Below, in pieces: positions 16,226-27,169 of a stretch of 37,432 nt of DNA. Both the position numbers and the translations under genes were made by a program. Position 1 is the stretch's first letter; every line of letters begins with the position of its first letter. The DNA comes from Rhodanobacter sp. Its GTDB lineage: Bacteria; Pseudomonadota; Gammaproteobacteria; Xanthomonadales; Rhodanobacteraceae. The stretch covers positions 1 to 37,432 of the forward strand of contig JASBTI010000018.1 in the NCBI GenBank assembly GCA_030148505.1. Reading direction: 5' to 3'. The notes beneath the pieces are model-generated. The model ran no database searches. It was not told the origin of the DNA and worked only from the letters and a program-made list of their open reading frames with translations.

Positions 16226-17425
16226 TCAGCCGATGGATTGGCGTGCGGCTTCATCCGCCGCGTCGCGCTTCAGCAACCAGGCCAGCACCGGTGGCGTCAC
16301 CATCGCCGTGAGCAACGACATCGCCACGATGATCGCGTAGATGCGTGCATTGAAAACGCCTGCCGCCAATCCGAGGCTGGCAATCACCACGCCCACTTCG
16401 CCACGCGGCACCATGCCGAATCCGACGATGCTGGCGCTGCGGCTGCCGAGTGACAGTGCACCGAGAAAACCGCCGGCCAGCTTCGAGACAATCGCGATGA
16501 CGGTGACCACGGTCAGCATCAGCAATGCGTCCATGCTGGCCAACTCGGAGAGATTGACCTTGGCACCGGTAACCACGAAAAAGAACGGCGTCAGGAAGGA
16601 CAGCAGAGGCAGGGTCTGATGTTCGAGTTCATCGCGCTGGCGCGTTTCAGAGGCAATCATGCCTGCGAGAAAGGCGCCGATGATCGCGGCCAGCCCAAAA
16701 CGGGTCGACAGCCAGGCCAGCCCAAGGCAGATCGCCAATACCACGGTCAGTGCCGAATGCGGACTGATCGGCGCTTCCAGCCAATTCGAGCGCCGACGCA
16801 TCACATGAGTGCCGCCCCAGCCGATGATGGCAACGAAACCGATGGCGCCGCCGAGCGTCAGCAGCAGCGATTGCAGGTTCAGCGAACCGCCGCCTTGCAG
16901 CGAGGAAACAATACCGAGCAGCAGCATGGCGAGGATATCGTCGATCACCGCGGCACCGAGAATGACCCGGCTCTCAGTCCGTTGCAGCACGCCAAGTTCC
17001 TGCAGCACGCGCGCCGTGATGCCGGCTGAGGTGGCGACGAAGGCCGCGGCGACGAACAGCGACTTGACCCATTCGAAGCCTTCGCCATGGGCCCACAGCG
17101 CGCCTGCCGCGAAGGGCAGGATGACGCCGAGCACACCGACCAGAAAGGCGCTCTTGCCGACCTTCTTCAAGTCCTCCAGCCGCGTCTCCAGCCCGACCGA
17201 AAACAGCAGCAGGACCACACCGATCTCGGCCAGCACATCCAGCGGCGTACCCGGCAGGATCTGTTCGGGTGTCAGCCAACCCAGCAATGAGGGGCCAACC
17301 ACGCAGCCGGCGGCGATCTCACCGACAACCCCGGGCAGTTTCAGTCGTTGGGCGACTTCCGCGCCAATCTGGGCAGCAACAAAAATGATGAAGATGGTGA
17401 GCAGGATATCGCTGGCATGGTGCAT
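16226..17425 (-). CDS. Cation:proton antiporter, CPA2 family
   Basis: Polytopic inner-membrane Na+(K+)/H+ antiporter, 399 residues, with about 12 hydrophobic segments. Conserved CPA2 blocks include LKLPGVVGEIAAGCVVGPSLLGW (TM2), LAEIGVVLLLFSVGLETRLEDL, the VAAAFVATSAGITARVLQ core, DDILAMLLLGIV, and GFGMVPRGEVGVVIASLGL. It ends soon after the last helix and lacks the C-terminal TrkA-N/RCK domain of KefB/KefC, so it is a plain antiporter rather than a glutathione-gated K+ efflux system. It follows nhaD in the same direction after 48 bases, probably in one transcript. Confidence 0.93.
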   Translation of the reverse strand: MHHASDILLTIFIIFVAAQIGAEVAQRLKLPGVVGEIAAGCVVGPSLLGWLTPEQILPGTPLDVLAEIGVVLLLFSVGLETRLEDLKKVGKSAFLVGVLGVILPFAAGALWAHGEGFEWVKSLFVAAAFVATSAGITARVLQELGVLQRTESRVILGAAVIDDILAMLLLGIVSSLQGGGSLNLQSLLLTLGGAIGFVAIIGWGGTHVMRRRSNWLEAPISPHSALTVVLAICLGLAWLSTRFGLAAIIGAFLAGMIASETRQRDELEHQTLPLLSFLTPFFFVVTGAKVNLSELASMDALLMLTVVTVIAIVSKLAGGFLGALSLGSRSASIVGFGMVPRGEVGVVIASLGLAAGVFNARIYAIIVAMSLLTAMVTPPVLAWLLKRDAADEAARQSIG

Positions 17426-17473
17426 CTGCAGGGCTTCCTTCCAGTGGGGTTACCGGGGCGGCGGCGAGCGGGT

Positions 17474-18865
17474 TCAGCTGCCGCCGAACAAGTGGGCATT
17501 CATCCACATGTGCAGCGCGATACTGGCGATATAGCCCAACGCAATCGCCCAGGTCCAGCGCAAATGGCTCATGAAAGTGTACTGACCGCGCGAAGCACCC
17601 ATCAGTGCCACACCCGCGGCTGAGCCGACTGACAACAGGCTGCCTCCGACGCCTGCGGTGAGCGTGATCAGCAGCCACTGGCCGTGGTCCATCGCCGGGC
17701 TCATCTTCAGCACCGCGAACATGATCGGGATGTTGTCCACGATCGCCGAGAGCACGCCCATGATCGAATTGGCGATGGTGAAACCGAGATTGCCGTACAG
17801 ATGCACCGATGCCAACTCCAGGTAGCCCAGTGCCGCAAGGCCACCTACGCAGGCAAACACGCCGTAGAAAAACAGCAATGTATCCCACTCCGCATTGGCG
17901 ATGATGCGAAAAATCGAATAGGTCTGCGGTTCGAGGTTCTGTGCCAGCGCATAGCGACGTTGCCGATAATCGATGCGGGTCGCGACAATGTTCAGCAGGG
18001 CCAGCCCGGTCAGCATGCCGTAGGCAGCGGGCATGCCCAGCCACTGGCGGCCGACCACGGTGATCGCGATGGTTAGTGCGAAGGTCAGGCAGATGCCGAT
18101 AGCGCCATGTTTCATCGGCACACTGCCTTCAGCGGGTTCCGGGCGGCCTTTTGGCAGGGCCAGGAACATGGCCGCCGCAGGTATCAGCCAGTTGACCAGG
18201 GACGGCAGAAAGATATGGAAAAAGTCGAAGAACTGCGCCTTGTTCGCCTGCCATACCATCAAGGTGGTGATGTCGCCAAAGGCGCTCCAGGCGCCACCCG
18301 CATTGGCGGCCACCACCAGGTTGATCAGGGCCAAGGTGGTGAAGCGCGCGTTGCCGGCGCCGACCGCCAGGATCACGGCTGACATCACCAGTGCGGTAGT
18401 CAGGTTGTCCAGGACTGGCGACAGGAAAAACGCCAGCAGCCCGGTGATCCAGAATAGCGAGCGGTAACTGAAATTGCGCTTGGTCAGCTGGGTGCGCAAT
18501 GCCTCGAACACGCCACGCTCCCCCATCGCGGTGACATACGTCATTGCCACCACCAGGAAAAAGAAGATTTCCGCGTATTCCAGGAACATCGCCTCGAAGG
18601 CGTGCTTGGCCTGCTGGGCACCGTCGCCTCCCGTCTTCCAGGCGATCAAACCCCAAATCAGCGCCGCCGCCAGCATCACCGGTTTGGACTTGGCGATATG
18701 GATGCGCTCTTCCAGGATCACCCCGACATAAGCAAGTAAGAACAACACCAACGCGATCCATCCGACCGGATCGGCGACCAGGTGAAAGTTGACGTCGGCG
18801 TCGGACGTGGACGCCAGGGCAGGGGTACTGGCCAGCAGTGCGGCCAGTGCGGTGATCCATCGCAT
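17474..18865 (-). CDS. nhaD: Sodium:proton antiporter NhaD
   Basis: Na+(Li+)/H+ antiporter of the NhaD (ion transporter superfamily) type, 463 residues with many membrane segments. It starts with a cleavable-looking signal (MRWITALAALLASTPALAS), as in other NhaD proteins, followed by a first span and the conserved ILEERIHIAKSKPVMLAAALIWG block. Later blocks include SPVLDNLTTALVMSAVILAVG, NAGGAWSAFGDITTLMVWQA and IVDNIPIMFAVLKM, which hold the Asp/Asn/Thr residues typical of this family. GAGGA lies 6 bases before the ATG. The leader contains three consecutive hairpins. It is paired with a CPA2 antiporter downstream. Confidence 0.94.
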   Translation of the reverse strand: MRWITALAALLASTPALASTSDADVNFHLVADPVGWIALVLFLLAYVGVILEERIHIAKSKPVMLAAALIWGLIAWKTGGDGAQQAKHAFEAMFLEYAEIFFFLVVAMTYVTAMGERGVFEALRTQLTKRNFSYRSLFWITGLLAFFLSPVLDNLTTALVMSAVILAVGAGNARFTTLALINLVVAANAGGAWSAFGDITTLMVWQANKAQFFDFFHIFLPSLVNWLIPAAAMFLALPKGRPEPAEGSVPMKHGAIGICLTFALTIAITVVGRQWLGMPAAYGMLTGLALLNIVATRIDYRQRRYALAQNLEPQTYSIFRIIANAEWDTLLFFYGVFACVGGLAALGYLELASVHLYGNLGFTIANSIMGVLSAIVDNIPIMFAVLKMSPAMDHGQWLLITLTAGVGGSLLSVGSAAGVALMGASRGQYTFMSHLRWTWAIALGYIASIALHMWMNAHLFGGS

Positions 18866-18878
18866 CGGAAATCCTCGG

Positions 18879-18967
18879 GGCGAAATCGCCGTATTGAGCG
18901 CCGTACAGGGTACCAGCTCAATCCGCTCGCACCTGCCTCAGCGCATCATCGATGGCGTTTCGATGAT
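18879..18967 (-). promoter_or_regulatory. Structured nhaD leader: three consecutive hairpins
   Basis: Read on minus toward nhaD, the leader offers three stems: ATCATCG pairing with CGATGAT (18945-18951 with 18961-18967), ATTGAGC pairing with GCTCAAT (18893-18899 with 18916-18922), and GGCG-ATTT-CGCC (18879-18890). The last ends just before the GAGGA ribosome site. Such stacked helices directly upstream of an ion transporter suggest leader control. I cannot assign a riboswitch class from memory. Confidence 0.4.
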
Positions 18968-19425
18968 TTCCCCCGGGTGAGCCGCCAACAGCCACCGGAA
19001 ATCAGTGCCGCCGGCAAGTCCCCGGGAGCCAGGAAACCCCGTGAAGCGCTCCGACGCAGGCCGATGCGAGCAGCAGCTGACCACCGGCAGACCCAGCACC
19101 CTCCACTGGAGCTTGCCGTAGAAACCGCGCTGGGTGAGCCGGTTTTTTTTGCCGGCGACTCCCTTCACACACAGCTTAGTCGCAGCAAGGCATGATCCGT
19201 CATGGGGTGAGCACAGGCAAACCAGTTCACTCAAAGGCTAAGCACTCCATCAGGGCACTGAATCGAGAGATCAGTCGTCGGGAAGTGACCAGCACCCGCC
19301 TGCCGGTCTGCGGCCCGAGCACCGGACGGCAAGTGAAAGCCGTGTCCCGGGGAGCGGCGCGGGACGGTCATCACCGTTTCAGCACCTGGGGCGATGTATG
19401 GTGGAGGCCGACAAGTCTTCGATCA

Positions 19426-19480
19426 CGCGCGCCGGAGCGGTTTCGTTCCGGCGTGTGCTTTTGGGCGGCTGGAGCCGCCC
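19426..19480 (+). promoter_or_regulatory. Two tandem GC-rich hairpins in the rnk leader
   Basis: Hairpin 1 (19426-19457) has an 11-bp stem including two G-U pairs around a 10-nt loop and is followed by CTTTT, resembling a weak terminator. Hairpin 2 (19463-19480) is GGGCGGCT/AGCCGCCC with almost no spacer. It ends 18 bases before the rnk ATG and just ahead of the AGGA ribosome site. The arrangement could attenuate or modulate translation of rnk. Confidence 0.4.
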
Positions 19481-19498
19481 CGTACCAGGAACTCCCGC

Positions 19499-19909
19499 AT
19501 GAGCAGCAAGCCTCCAATCACGGTTTCCAGCGTCGATATCGACCGTATCGAAGCCCTGCTGGAACACCTGCCCGCCGCAGACGCAGGCAAGTTCGCAGCG
19601 CTGCGCGCCGAACTCGATCATGCCAAGGTGGTCGAACCGGGGGCACTGCCGAATGACCTCGTCAGGATGAATTCCACCATCACCTTCGAGGAAGAGGGCA
19701 ATAGCGACAAGCTTACCCTGACCCTGGTATATCCGGCCGCGGCCGGAACCCCCGGTACCGTATCGATCCTGGCACCGGTGGGCAGCGCTCTGCTGGGCTT
19801 GTCGCGTGGGCAGGAAATCGACTGGCCGATGCCCGATGGGCGTAAACGTCGGCTCCGCGTGCTGGAGATTCGCTACCAGCCGGAAGCGGTCGGGCCGCCG
19901 CCTCGCTGA
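19499..19909 (+). CDS. rnk: Rnk-type nucleoside diphosphate kinase regulator (GreA/GreB C-terminal domain)
   Basis: A 136-residue RNA-polymerase-binding protein of the Rnk family. A short N-terminal helical part (ITVSSVDIDRIEALLEHLP) is followed by a GreA/B-type C-terminal FKBP-like domain containing VRMNSTITFEEEG, LTLTLVYPA, VSILAPVGSALLGLSRGQEIDWPMPDG and LRVLEIRYQPE. Length and order match E. coli Rnk, which lacks the long coiled coil of GreA/GreB. The open frame extends upstream to 19394, but the ATG at 19499 with AGGA ahead of it fits the family. It is monocistronic, with the next gene on the opposite strand. Confidence 0.9.
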   Translation: MSSKPPITVSSVDIDRIEALLEHLPAADAGKFAALRAELDHAKVVEPGALPNDLVRMNSTITFEEEGNSDKLTLTLVYPAAAGTPGTVSILAPVGSALLGLSRGQEIDWPMPDGRKRRLRVLEIRYQPEAVGPPPR

Positions 19910-19916
19910 GCAGCCC

Positions 19917-20543
19917 TTACGGCGTGAAGTGATGCACGTAGCCCACGCTGAAGCCCCCAGGCAGCCAGCCAACCAGCAGCGAGCTGTGGCGGTGTGCCGC
20001 CCAGACGCCGACGCCGGTGCCGATCAGCGCTCCAGCCAGGACATCGCTCTGCCAGTGGCCATGGGTTTTCATACGGGCCAGCGCGTCGTAGGCGGGCAGC
20101 AGCGCCAGCGCATAGACCGCGGGATGAATTCCGCCATAGTTGACGATGAACGGCGTGACCGCGGCGGACATCGCGGCGACTTCGCCGCTGGGGAAGCTCT
20201 GCGCGTGTGTTCCTTGGAAGAACAAGTTGGGATCGGTGGTCTGCGAGGGGCGCTCGCGCTGGAAAGTGTATTTCAGCGCCGTGGTAGCCAAGCTGGTCAC
20301 CACCATGGCGTCAACCGAGCGCCAGAAGGTGTCACCGAGCTTGCTGTGGTCACCGAAGGCGAGGGCGCCCGCGCCCACGGTGAGGATGGTGCCGGACATC
20401 AGGGTGATCTGGGTACTGCGCTTCCAGATACCGCTGTTGTCGTAATGCAGGCGATGGTCGATGCCCAGCGGACCACCGCTGGCCTGGGCGGCGATGGAAA
20501 CACTCAAGGTTGCGGCCAGAAAAAGCCGGCGTGGTGCACGCAT
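19917..20543 (-). CDS. PAP2-superfamily phosphatase-like membrane/periplasmic protein with altered motif 2
   Basis: A PAP2 (phosphatidic acid phosphatase type 2) family protein, 208 residues, with signal peptide MRAPRRLFLAATLSVSIAAQASG. Motif 1 is KYTFQRERP (Lys91, Arg98, Pro99). Motif 3 is RMKTHGHWQSD (Arg157, His163 nucleophile position, Asp167). Motif 2 reads SFPSGE (residues 116-121), so the usual PSGH histidine is Glu121. Start at 20543 is chosen because GGAGG lies 7 bases upstream and the signal peptide begins there; the frame is open to 20762. It may be a lipid or undecaprenyl pyrophosphate phosphatase variant, but the missing His makes activity uncertain. Divergent from ligA. Confidence 0.87.
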   Translation of the reverse strand: MRAPRRLFLAATLSVSIAAQASGGPLGIDHRLHYDNSGIWKRSTQITLMSGTILTVGAGALAFGDHSKLGDTFWRSVDAMVVTSLATTALKYTFQRERPSQTTDPNLFFQGTHAQSFPSGEVAAMSAAVTPFIVNYGGIHPAVYALALLPAYDALARMKTHGHWQSDVLAGALIGTGVGVWAAHRHSSLLVGWLPGGFSVGYVHHFTP

Positions 20544-20651
20544 CGAAGGCCTCCGCCGTGGGTCGGCAGCACTGTGCCGGCTGGTCATTCTACCGTTGGC
20601 GTCTTTCAGACGGCTTACTGCGCTGCCGCGTTCGGGTGGATCAGCCGTTAA

Positions 20652-24102
<3,451 letters not shown>

Positions 24103-24103
24103 G

Positions 24104-24523
24104 ATGGAGATCGGAAAGCCCTTGTTGCCGGCGATTCACCACATTGCCCTGATCTGTTCTGACTACGCCCGTTCAAAGGCGTTTTACAGCGAGACGCTGG
24201 GCTTGCCTATCGTGCATGAGGTCTACCGTCGCGAACGCGATTCATGGAAGCTGGATCTGCAAGTATCGCCCGGCGTGCAGCTGGAGCTGTTTTCATTCCC
24301 GAACTCGCCGCCACGTCCTTCCCGACCCGAAGCCCAAGGTCTGCGACATCTTGCATTTGCGGTACCGTCGGTTGCGGCGGCGGTGGCCGAATTGCAGCGG
24401 CGCGGCATCGAATGCGAAGCGATTCGCACCGATGAGTACACCGGTCGCTGTTTCACTTTCTTCGCCGACCCTGACGGACTGCCGATCGAACTGTACGAGA
24501 CCGAGCCGGTCCTACCAGGGTGA
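24104..24523 (+). CDS. VOC-family protein (glyoxalase-like, YaeR/GloA2 type)
   Basis: A small vicinal-oxygen-chelate metalloprotein, 139 residues, with one VOC module: HHIALICSDYARSKAFYSETLGLPIV at the N-terminus, RRERDSWKLDLQVSPGVQLELFSFP in the middle, and FFADPDGLPIELYE at the end. The metal-binding His in HHIAL, the Glu in LELF and the terminal Glu in IELYE are present. E. coli YaeR is the nearest named relative, and its substrate is unknown. GGAGG lies within the last codons of epmA, 6 bases before this ATG, and the gap to the epmA stop is a single base. It is therefore the third gene of a ligA-epmA operon. Confidence 0.9.
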   Translation: MEIGKPLLPAIHHIALICSDYARSKAFYSETLGLPIVHEVYRRERDSWKLDLQVSPGVQLELFSFPNSPPRPSRPEAQGLRHLAFAVPSVAAAVAELQRRGIECEAIRTDEYTGRCFTFFADPDGLPIELYETEPVLPG

Positions 24524-24568
24524 CGAAACGGCCCGCTTGCCTTGCCGCGTGCAAACGACAGAGCCAAA

Positions 24569-24598
24569 GCGGCCGGTGCCTGCCAGGCATCCGGCCGC
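24569..24598. terminator. Hairpin between convergent genes (probable terminator)
   Basis: GCGGCCGG-TGCCT (24569-24581) pairs with AGGCA-T-CCGGCCGC (24585-24598), giving 13 bp with a single bulged T and a 3-nt loop. It lies between the convergent stops of the VOC gene and the DUF4785-type gene. There is only a short T stretch (GCTTTGG) on the minus side and none on plus, so intrinsic termination is best supported for the minus-strand transcript. Confidence 0.55.
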
Positions 24599-24604
24599 AA
24601 CCCG

Positions 24605-25858
24605 TCAGGGGCTGTCGAAGCGCATGGCCAGCGCACGACGTTCAACCAGACTGATGGCTGGCTGATCCTGCAATCGCAGATCGTGCAGTTCGTACGGTGC
24701 TCCGATGCCGTGGAGGCTGGCGGGGTCGTAATGCAACACCAGTTGGCCATCGCCGGATGGCAGCCATGCGGCCGACTGTGCGTAGGCGGCAGGGACCAGT
24801 TTTCCGGTGCCGGTATCGCGCCCGTACAGCACACCCGAGACCGCATAGCGACTCGAATTCGCTGCCTTCACACCCAACGTAATGTCGATACCCTGGTCCG
24901 TCGCGCGACGGGTTTCGGCCACACCGTCGAGACGTGCATCGGGGGTCGCCGCGGCGAATACCGTCGTGGTGTCGCGACGAACCTCGTTGCCGGCCGCATC
25001 ATCGCCCACCGTGAAGCTGTGTATCTCCCACAGTCCGGGTGTGGAGGAGATCGTCGTGGGCATGGCATCGACCGTAAAGCTGCCATCGACCTGCCGATGG
25101 TAGTCGAGCAAGGTGGTGGTGCCGTCCGGTGCGCGCAGAAAGCCGCCGGCGGCAATCAGCGGTATGGGCCGGTCCCCATCCTGCATCGCGACGCGTACGT
25201 GGACACGGTGACCCAACAGCAGGTCGTCGCGATCGGCGCGTGCCCTGACGCTGAGTGTGCTTTCCGGTTCGAACACATGAACGACATAGCGCCCGCTGGC
25301 GGCTGGGGCCTGCAGGGTGGCCAGGCCGGATCCGAGCTCCGACTTGAGTCGGATGACTACCGAAGCGTCCGGTACATCCATGCCGGCGGCATGCAGTGAC
25401 TGCGCGTCGGCGATCTGGCTGGCAGCCTTGTCGACCGGCAACGATTGCCTGCCCAACTGCAGCCGCATGTTGGTCGGATGCAGTCGTCCGCCGATGCGGT
25501 CGCTCGGACTGAGTCGGATGATCGCGCCGGGCGCGCTCAGCGGCAGCCGAATGCCTTGATGCAGCTCGCTGGCCGATACGTCGGTCCAGTATTCGCGGCT
25601 GCTGCGGGTGAAAGCCTGCGGTATGGGCTGCAGGGGGGCGTTGTGCGCAAGCGGCCAGCTGATGCTGACCGGCTGCCGCTCCACGTGCACACCGGTTGCG
25701 GGCGTTGCGATCGTCGTCGCCTTGGGTGTTGCGTGCGCTATCAGCACGGTGGGCACCATATCGCCTGCCTGCTGCGGCAATAGCGTGTGGGTGCCAGCGA
25801 ATGCGGGCGCTATCGCGCAGACCAGCAGGATGGAACTTGCAAGAATCCTCAGCTTCAT
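24605..25858 (-). CDS. Secreted DUF4785-type protein
   Basis: Predicted exported protein of about 417 residues with signal peptide MKLRILASSILLVCAIAPAFAG. The rest is soluble and beta-rich. A first third contains WPLAHNAPLQP and REYWTDVSASELHQG, a middle region has IRLSPSDRIGG and LQAPAASGRYVVHVFEPES, and later Ig-like-looking strands (RVHVRVAMQDGD, GLWEIHSFTVGDDAAGNEV) are followed by a C-terminal segment. This matches my recollection of DUF4785 proteins of xanthomonads, whose function is unknown. A start at 25867 overlaps the preceding stop as ATGA, but AAGGG lies 9 bases before the ATG at 25858, so I prefer the latter. Either way it is translationally coupled to the hydrolase gene. Confidence 0.85.
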   Translation of the reverse strand: MKLRILASSILLVCAIAPAFAGTHTLLPQQAGDMVPTVLIAHATPKATTIATPATGVHVERQPVSISWPLAHNAPLQPIPQAFTRSSREYWTDVSASELHQGIRLPLSAPGAIIRLSPSDRIGGRLHPTNMRLQLGRQSLPVDKAASQIADAQSLHAAGMDVPDASVVIRLKSELGSGLATLQAPAASGRYVVHVFEPESTLSVRARADRDDLLLGHRVHVRVAMQDGDRPIPLIAAGGFLRAPDGTTTLLDYHRQVDGSFTVDAMPTTISSTPGLWEIHSFTVGDDAAGNEVRRDTTTVFAAATPDARLDGVAETRRATDQGIDITLGVKAANSSRYAVSGVLYGRDTGTGKLVPAAYAQSAAWLPSGDGQLVLHYDPASLHGIGAPYELHDLRLQDQPAISLVERRALAMRFDSP

Positions 25859-25863
25859 GGCGG

Positions 25864-26721
25864 TCATCCCTTGATGTCGTTGGCGAGAATAGACTCGAGG
25901 CCGAAACAGGCTCGCCGGCTCTGGTTATGGTTGAGCACGGCACCTCCGCTGGTGCGCTGGGTGTCGCGGAACCACACCGTGCCCGCTGCAGAGGCGCTGG
26001 AGCATTCGATGAATCCGTCCGAGCAGCTGCTCAGCCAGTTTTGCGTGATCTCCAGGCCCACGCTCTGCGAATAGCCGCCGCAGTACGCCTGGCTGCTCCA
26101 TATTGCCGAGACCACATCGGTGCCCACCACATCACGAAAAGGCACAGGCAGCGCCGGTCGACCGGCAGTGCCGAGCAGGTATTGCTGGTTATACGTTGCC
26201 ATCCAGCCGACTTGTTGCTGGCGTACGGCATCGGACTTGTAACCGAGCAACCATCCCAGCGATGTCTCGAACACGTTGCCGGCGATGACGGCGTCGGCTA
26301 GCGGTGTGCCGGCGCTGGAGGGCGCAATCGCGTCGACTTTGACGAGACGCTTGATGATGCCGGGGTAGCGGGCATCGTAGGTGGGATTGGACAGGATCCA
26401 ACGCATGATGTTGCCACCGTTGGAATGGGTAATGACGATCAACCGATCGATATTGCGGTTCTGGATGAAACTGGTGAGTTGGGCGGCGAGGCATCCAGCC
26501 GCACGGTTGTCCCACATGTACTGGTTGAAATCACAGTTCACCACCAGCAGGTTGTTGCGGTCGACCAAACCATTGCGTACCCCCTCGACCATGGAGGCCT
26601 GCCAGTAATCGTTGTAGGCATCGGTCTGGTTGCCTGTGCCGTGGACCAGGGCCACCCCCGTGGCCGCGTGAGCGGTGGCCGCAGCTACCGCAAATAACAA
26701 CACTCCTATCGTGTTTCGCAC
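25864..26721 (-). CDS. Secreted alpha/beta-hydrolase (lipase/esterase-like)
   Basis: Exported hydrolase of 285 residues starting at a GTG (26721). A purine-rich ribosome site (GAGGGAG) lies about 8 bases upstream, and the signal peptide VRNTIGVLLFAVAAATAHA begins exactly here. The upstream open frame to 26844 has no such features. The mature part begins ATGVALVHGTGN with an oxyanion-type HG. The nucleophile elbow is ITHSNGGN (Ser100), with Thr in place of the first Gly of GxSxG. Possible triad partners are an Asp in VKVDAIAPS and a His in LNHNQSRR near the C-terminus. Several Cys suggest disulfides. Its stop overlaps the DUF4785 start. The substrate is unknown. Confidence 0.87.
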   Translation of the reverse strand: MRNTIGVLLFAVAAATAHAATGVALVHGTGNQTDAYNDYWQASMVEGVRNGLVDRNNLLVVNCDFNQYMWDNRAAGCLAAQLTSFIQNRNIDRLIVITHSNGGNIMRWILSNPTYDARYPGIIKRLVKVDAIAPSSAGTPLADAVIAGNVFETSLGWLLGYKSDAVRQQQVGWMATYNQQYLLGTAGRPALPVPFRDVVGTDVVSAIWSSQAYCGGYSQSVGLEITQNWLSSCSDGFIECSSASAAGTVWFRDTQRTSGGAVLNHNQSRRACFGLESILANDIKG

Positions 26722-27169
26722 TGGTTTTCTCCCTCGAAGCGGCGAAAGCGCCGCGCGTGAGGTCGGCTTTGCTGCAACAACGGGTACGCCAATCCACCCC
26801 GTCCATGCTGGCAGGTCGACCATAGTTGACACCTTGCAAGGCATCGTCCCCAGCCGCCGGATGTCCCCTTACCATGCGGTGGCGAATGGACTGTAGCAGT
26901 GCCGTGCGTCGGTATTGTGACGCACTCGCACAAATAGCCAGCTGGCTGATTCACATTCGCTAAAATGAGGTGTTGCGCATTGCCGCTATCGCTTCACGGG
27001 CGCGGTTTGGCCGATCATGGAGGGCCAATGGCCATATCAGTGCGGGTGCTTTTACACCCTCTATGCAGTCTGGGGGCGAGGTTCGCGGCAGCATTCCACC
27101 GAAGCAGGACTCTGCGTCAGAGGTCTCACAGCCGACTGCACAGCTTTGCCCAGGAGATTCAGGGTGTGG
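26722..27169. other. Intergenic region upstream of the secreted hydrolase
   Basis: 448 bases between two minus-strand genes. The left part must carry the hydrolase promoter, but I see no clear -35/-10 pair. The right part (26960-27125) holds three short stem-loops: TTGGCC/GGCCAA (27007-27012 with 27023-27028), GGGTG/CACCC (27044-27048 with 27055-27059), and CTCTG-CGT-CAGAG (27110-27122). Short open frames on plus (26965-27228, 26970-27173) overlap each other and are not convincing genes. Confidence 0.5.

Larger units (their letters stand above)
18866..19498. other. Long divergent region between nhaD and rnk
   Basis: A stretch of 633 bases without a supported gene. The open frames through it (for example 18938-19234 minus and 19192-19656 plus) have no family character or ribosome site. 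The nhaD-proximal 100 bases form three hairpins, and the rnk-proximal 75 bases form two more. Between them, around 19140-19155, a run of eight T is flanked by GCCGG/CCGGC, giving a hairpin whose loop is the T run, which is not a terminator layout. I recognise no RNA family. Confidence 0.55.

Noticed and set aside
19139..19160. Possible terminator with a run of eight T between GCCGG and CCGGC
   Set aside because: The T run is in the loop rather than after the stem, so it does not fit intrinsic termination.
18938..19234. Minus-strand 98-codon frame upstream of nhaD
   Set aside because: No family resemblance or ribosome site; it overlaps the leader hairpins of nhaD.
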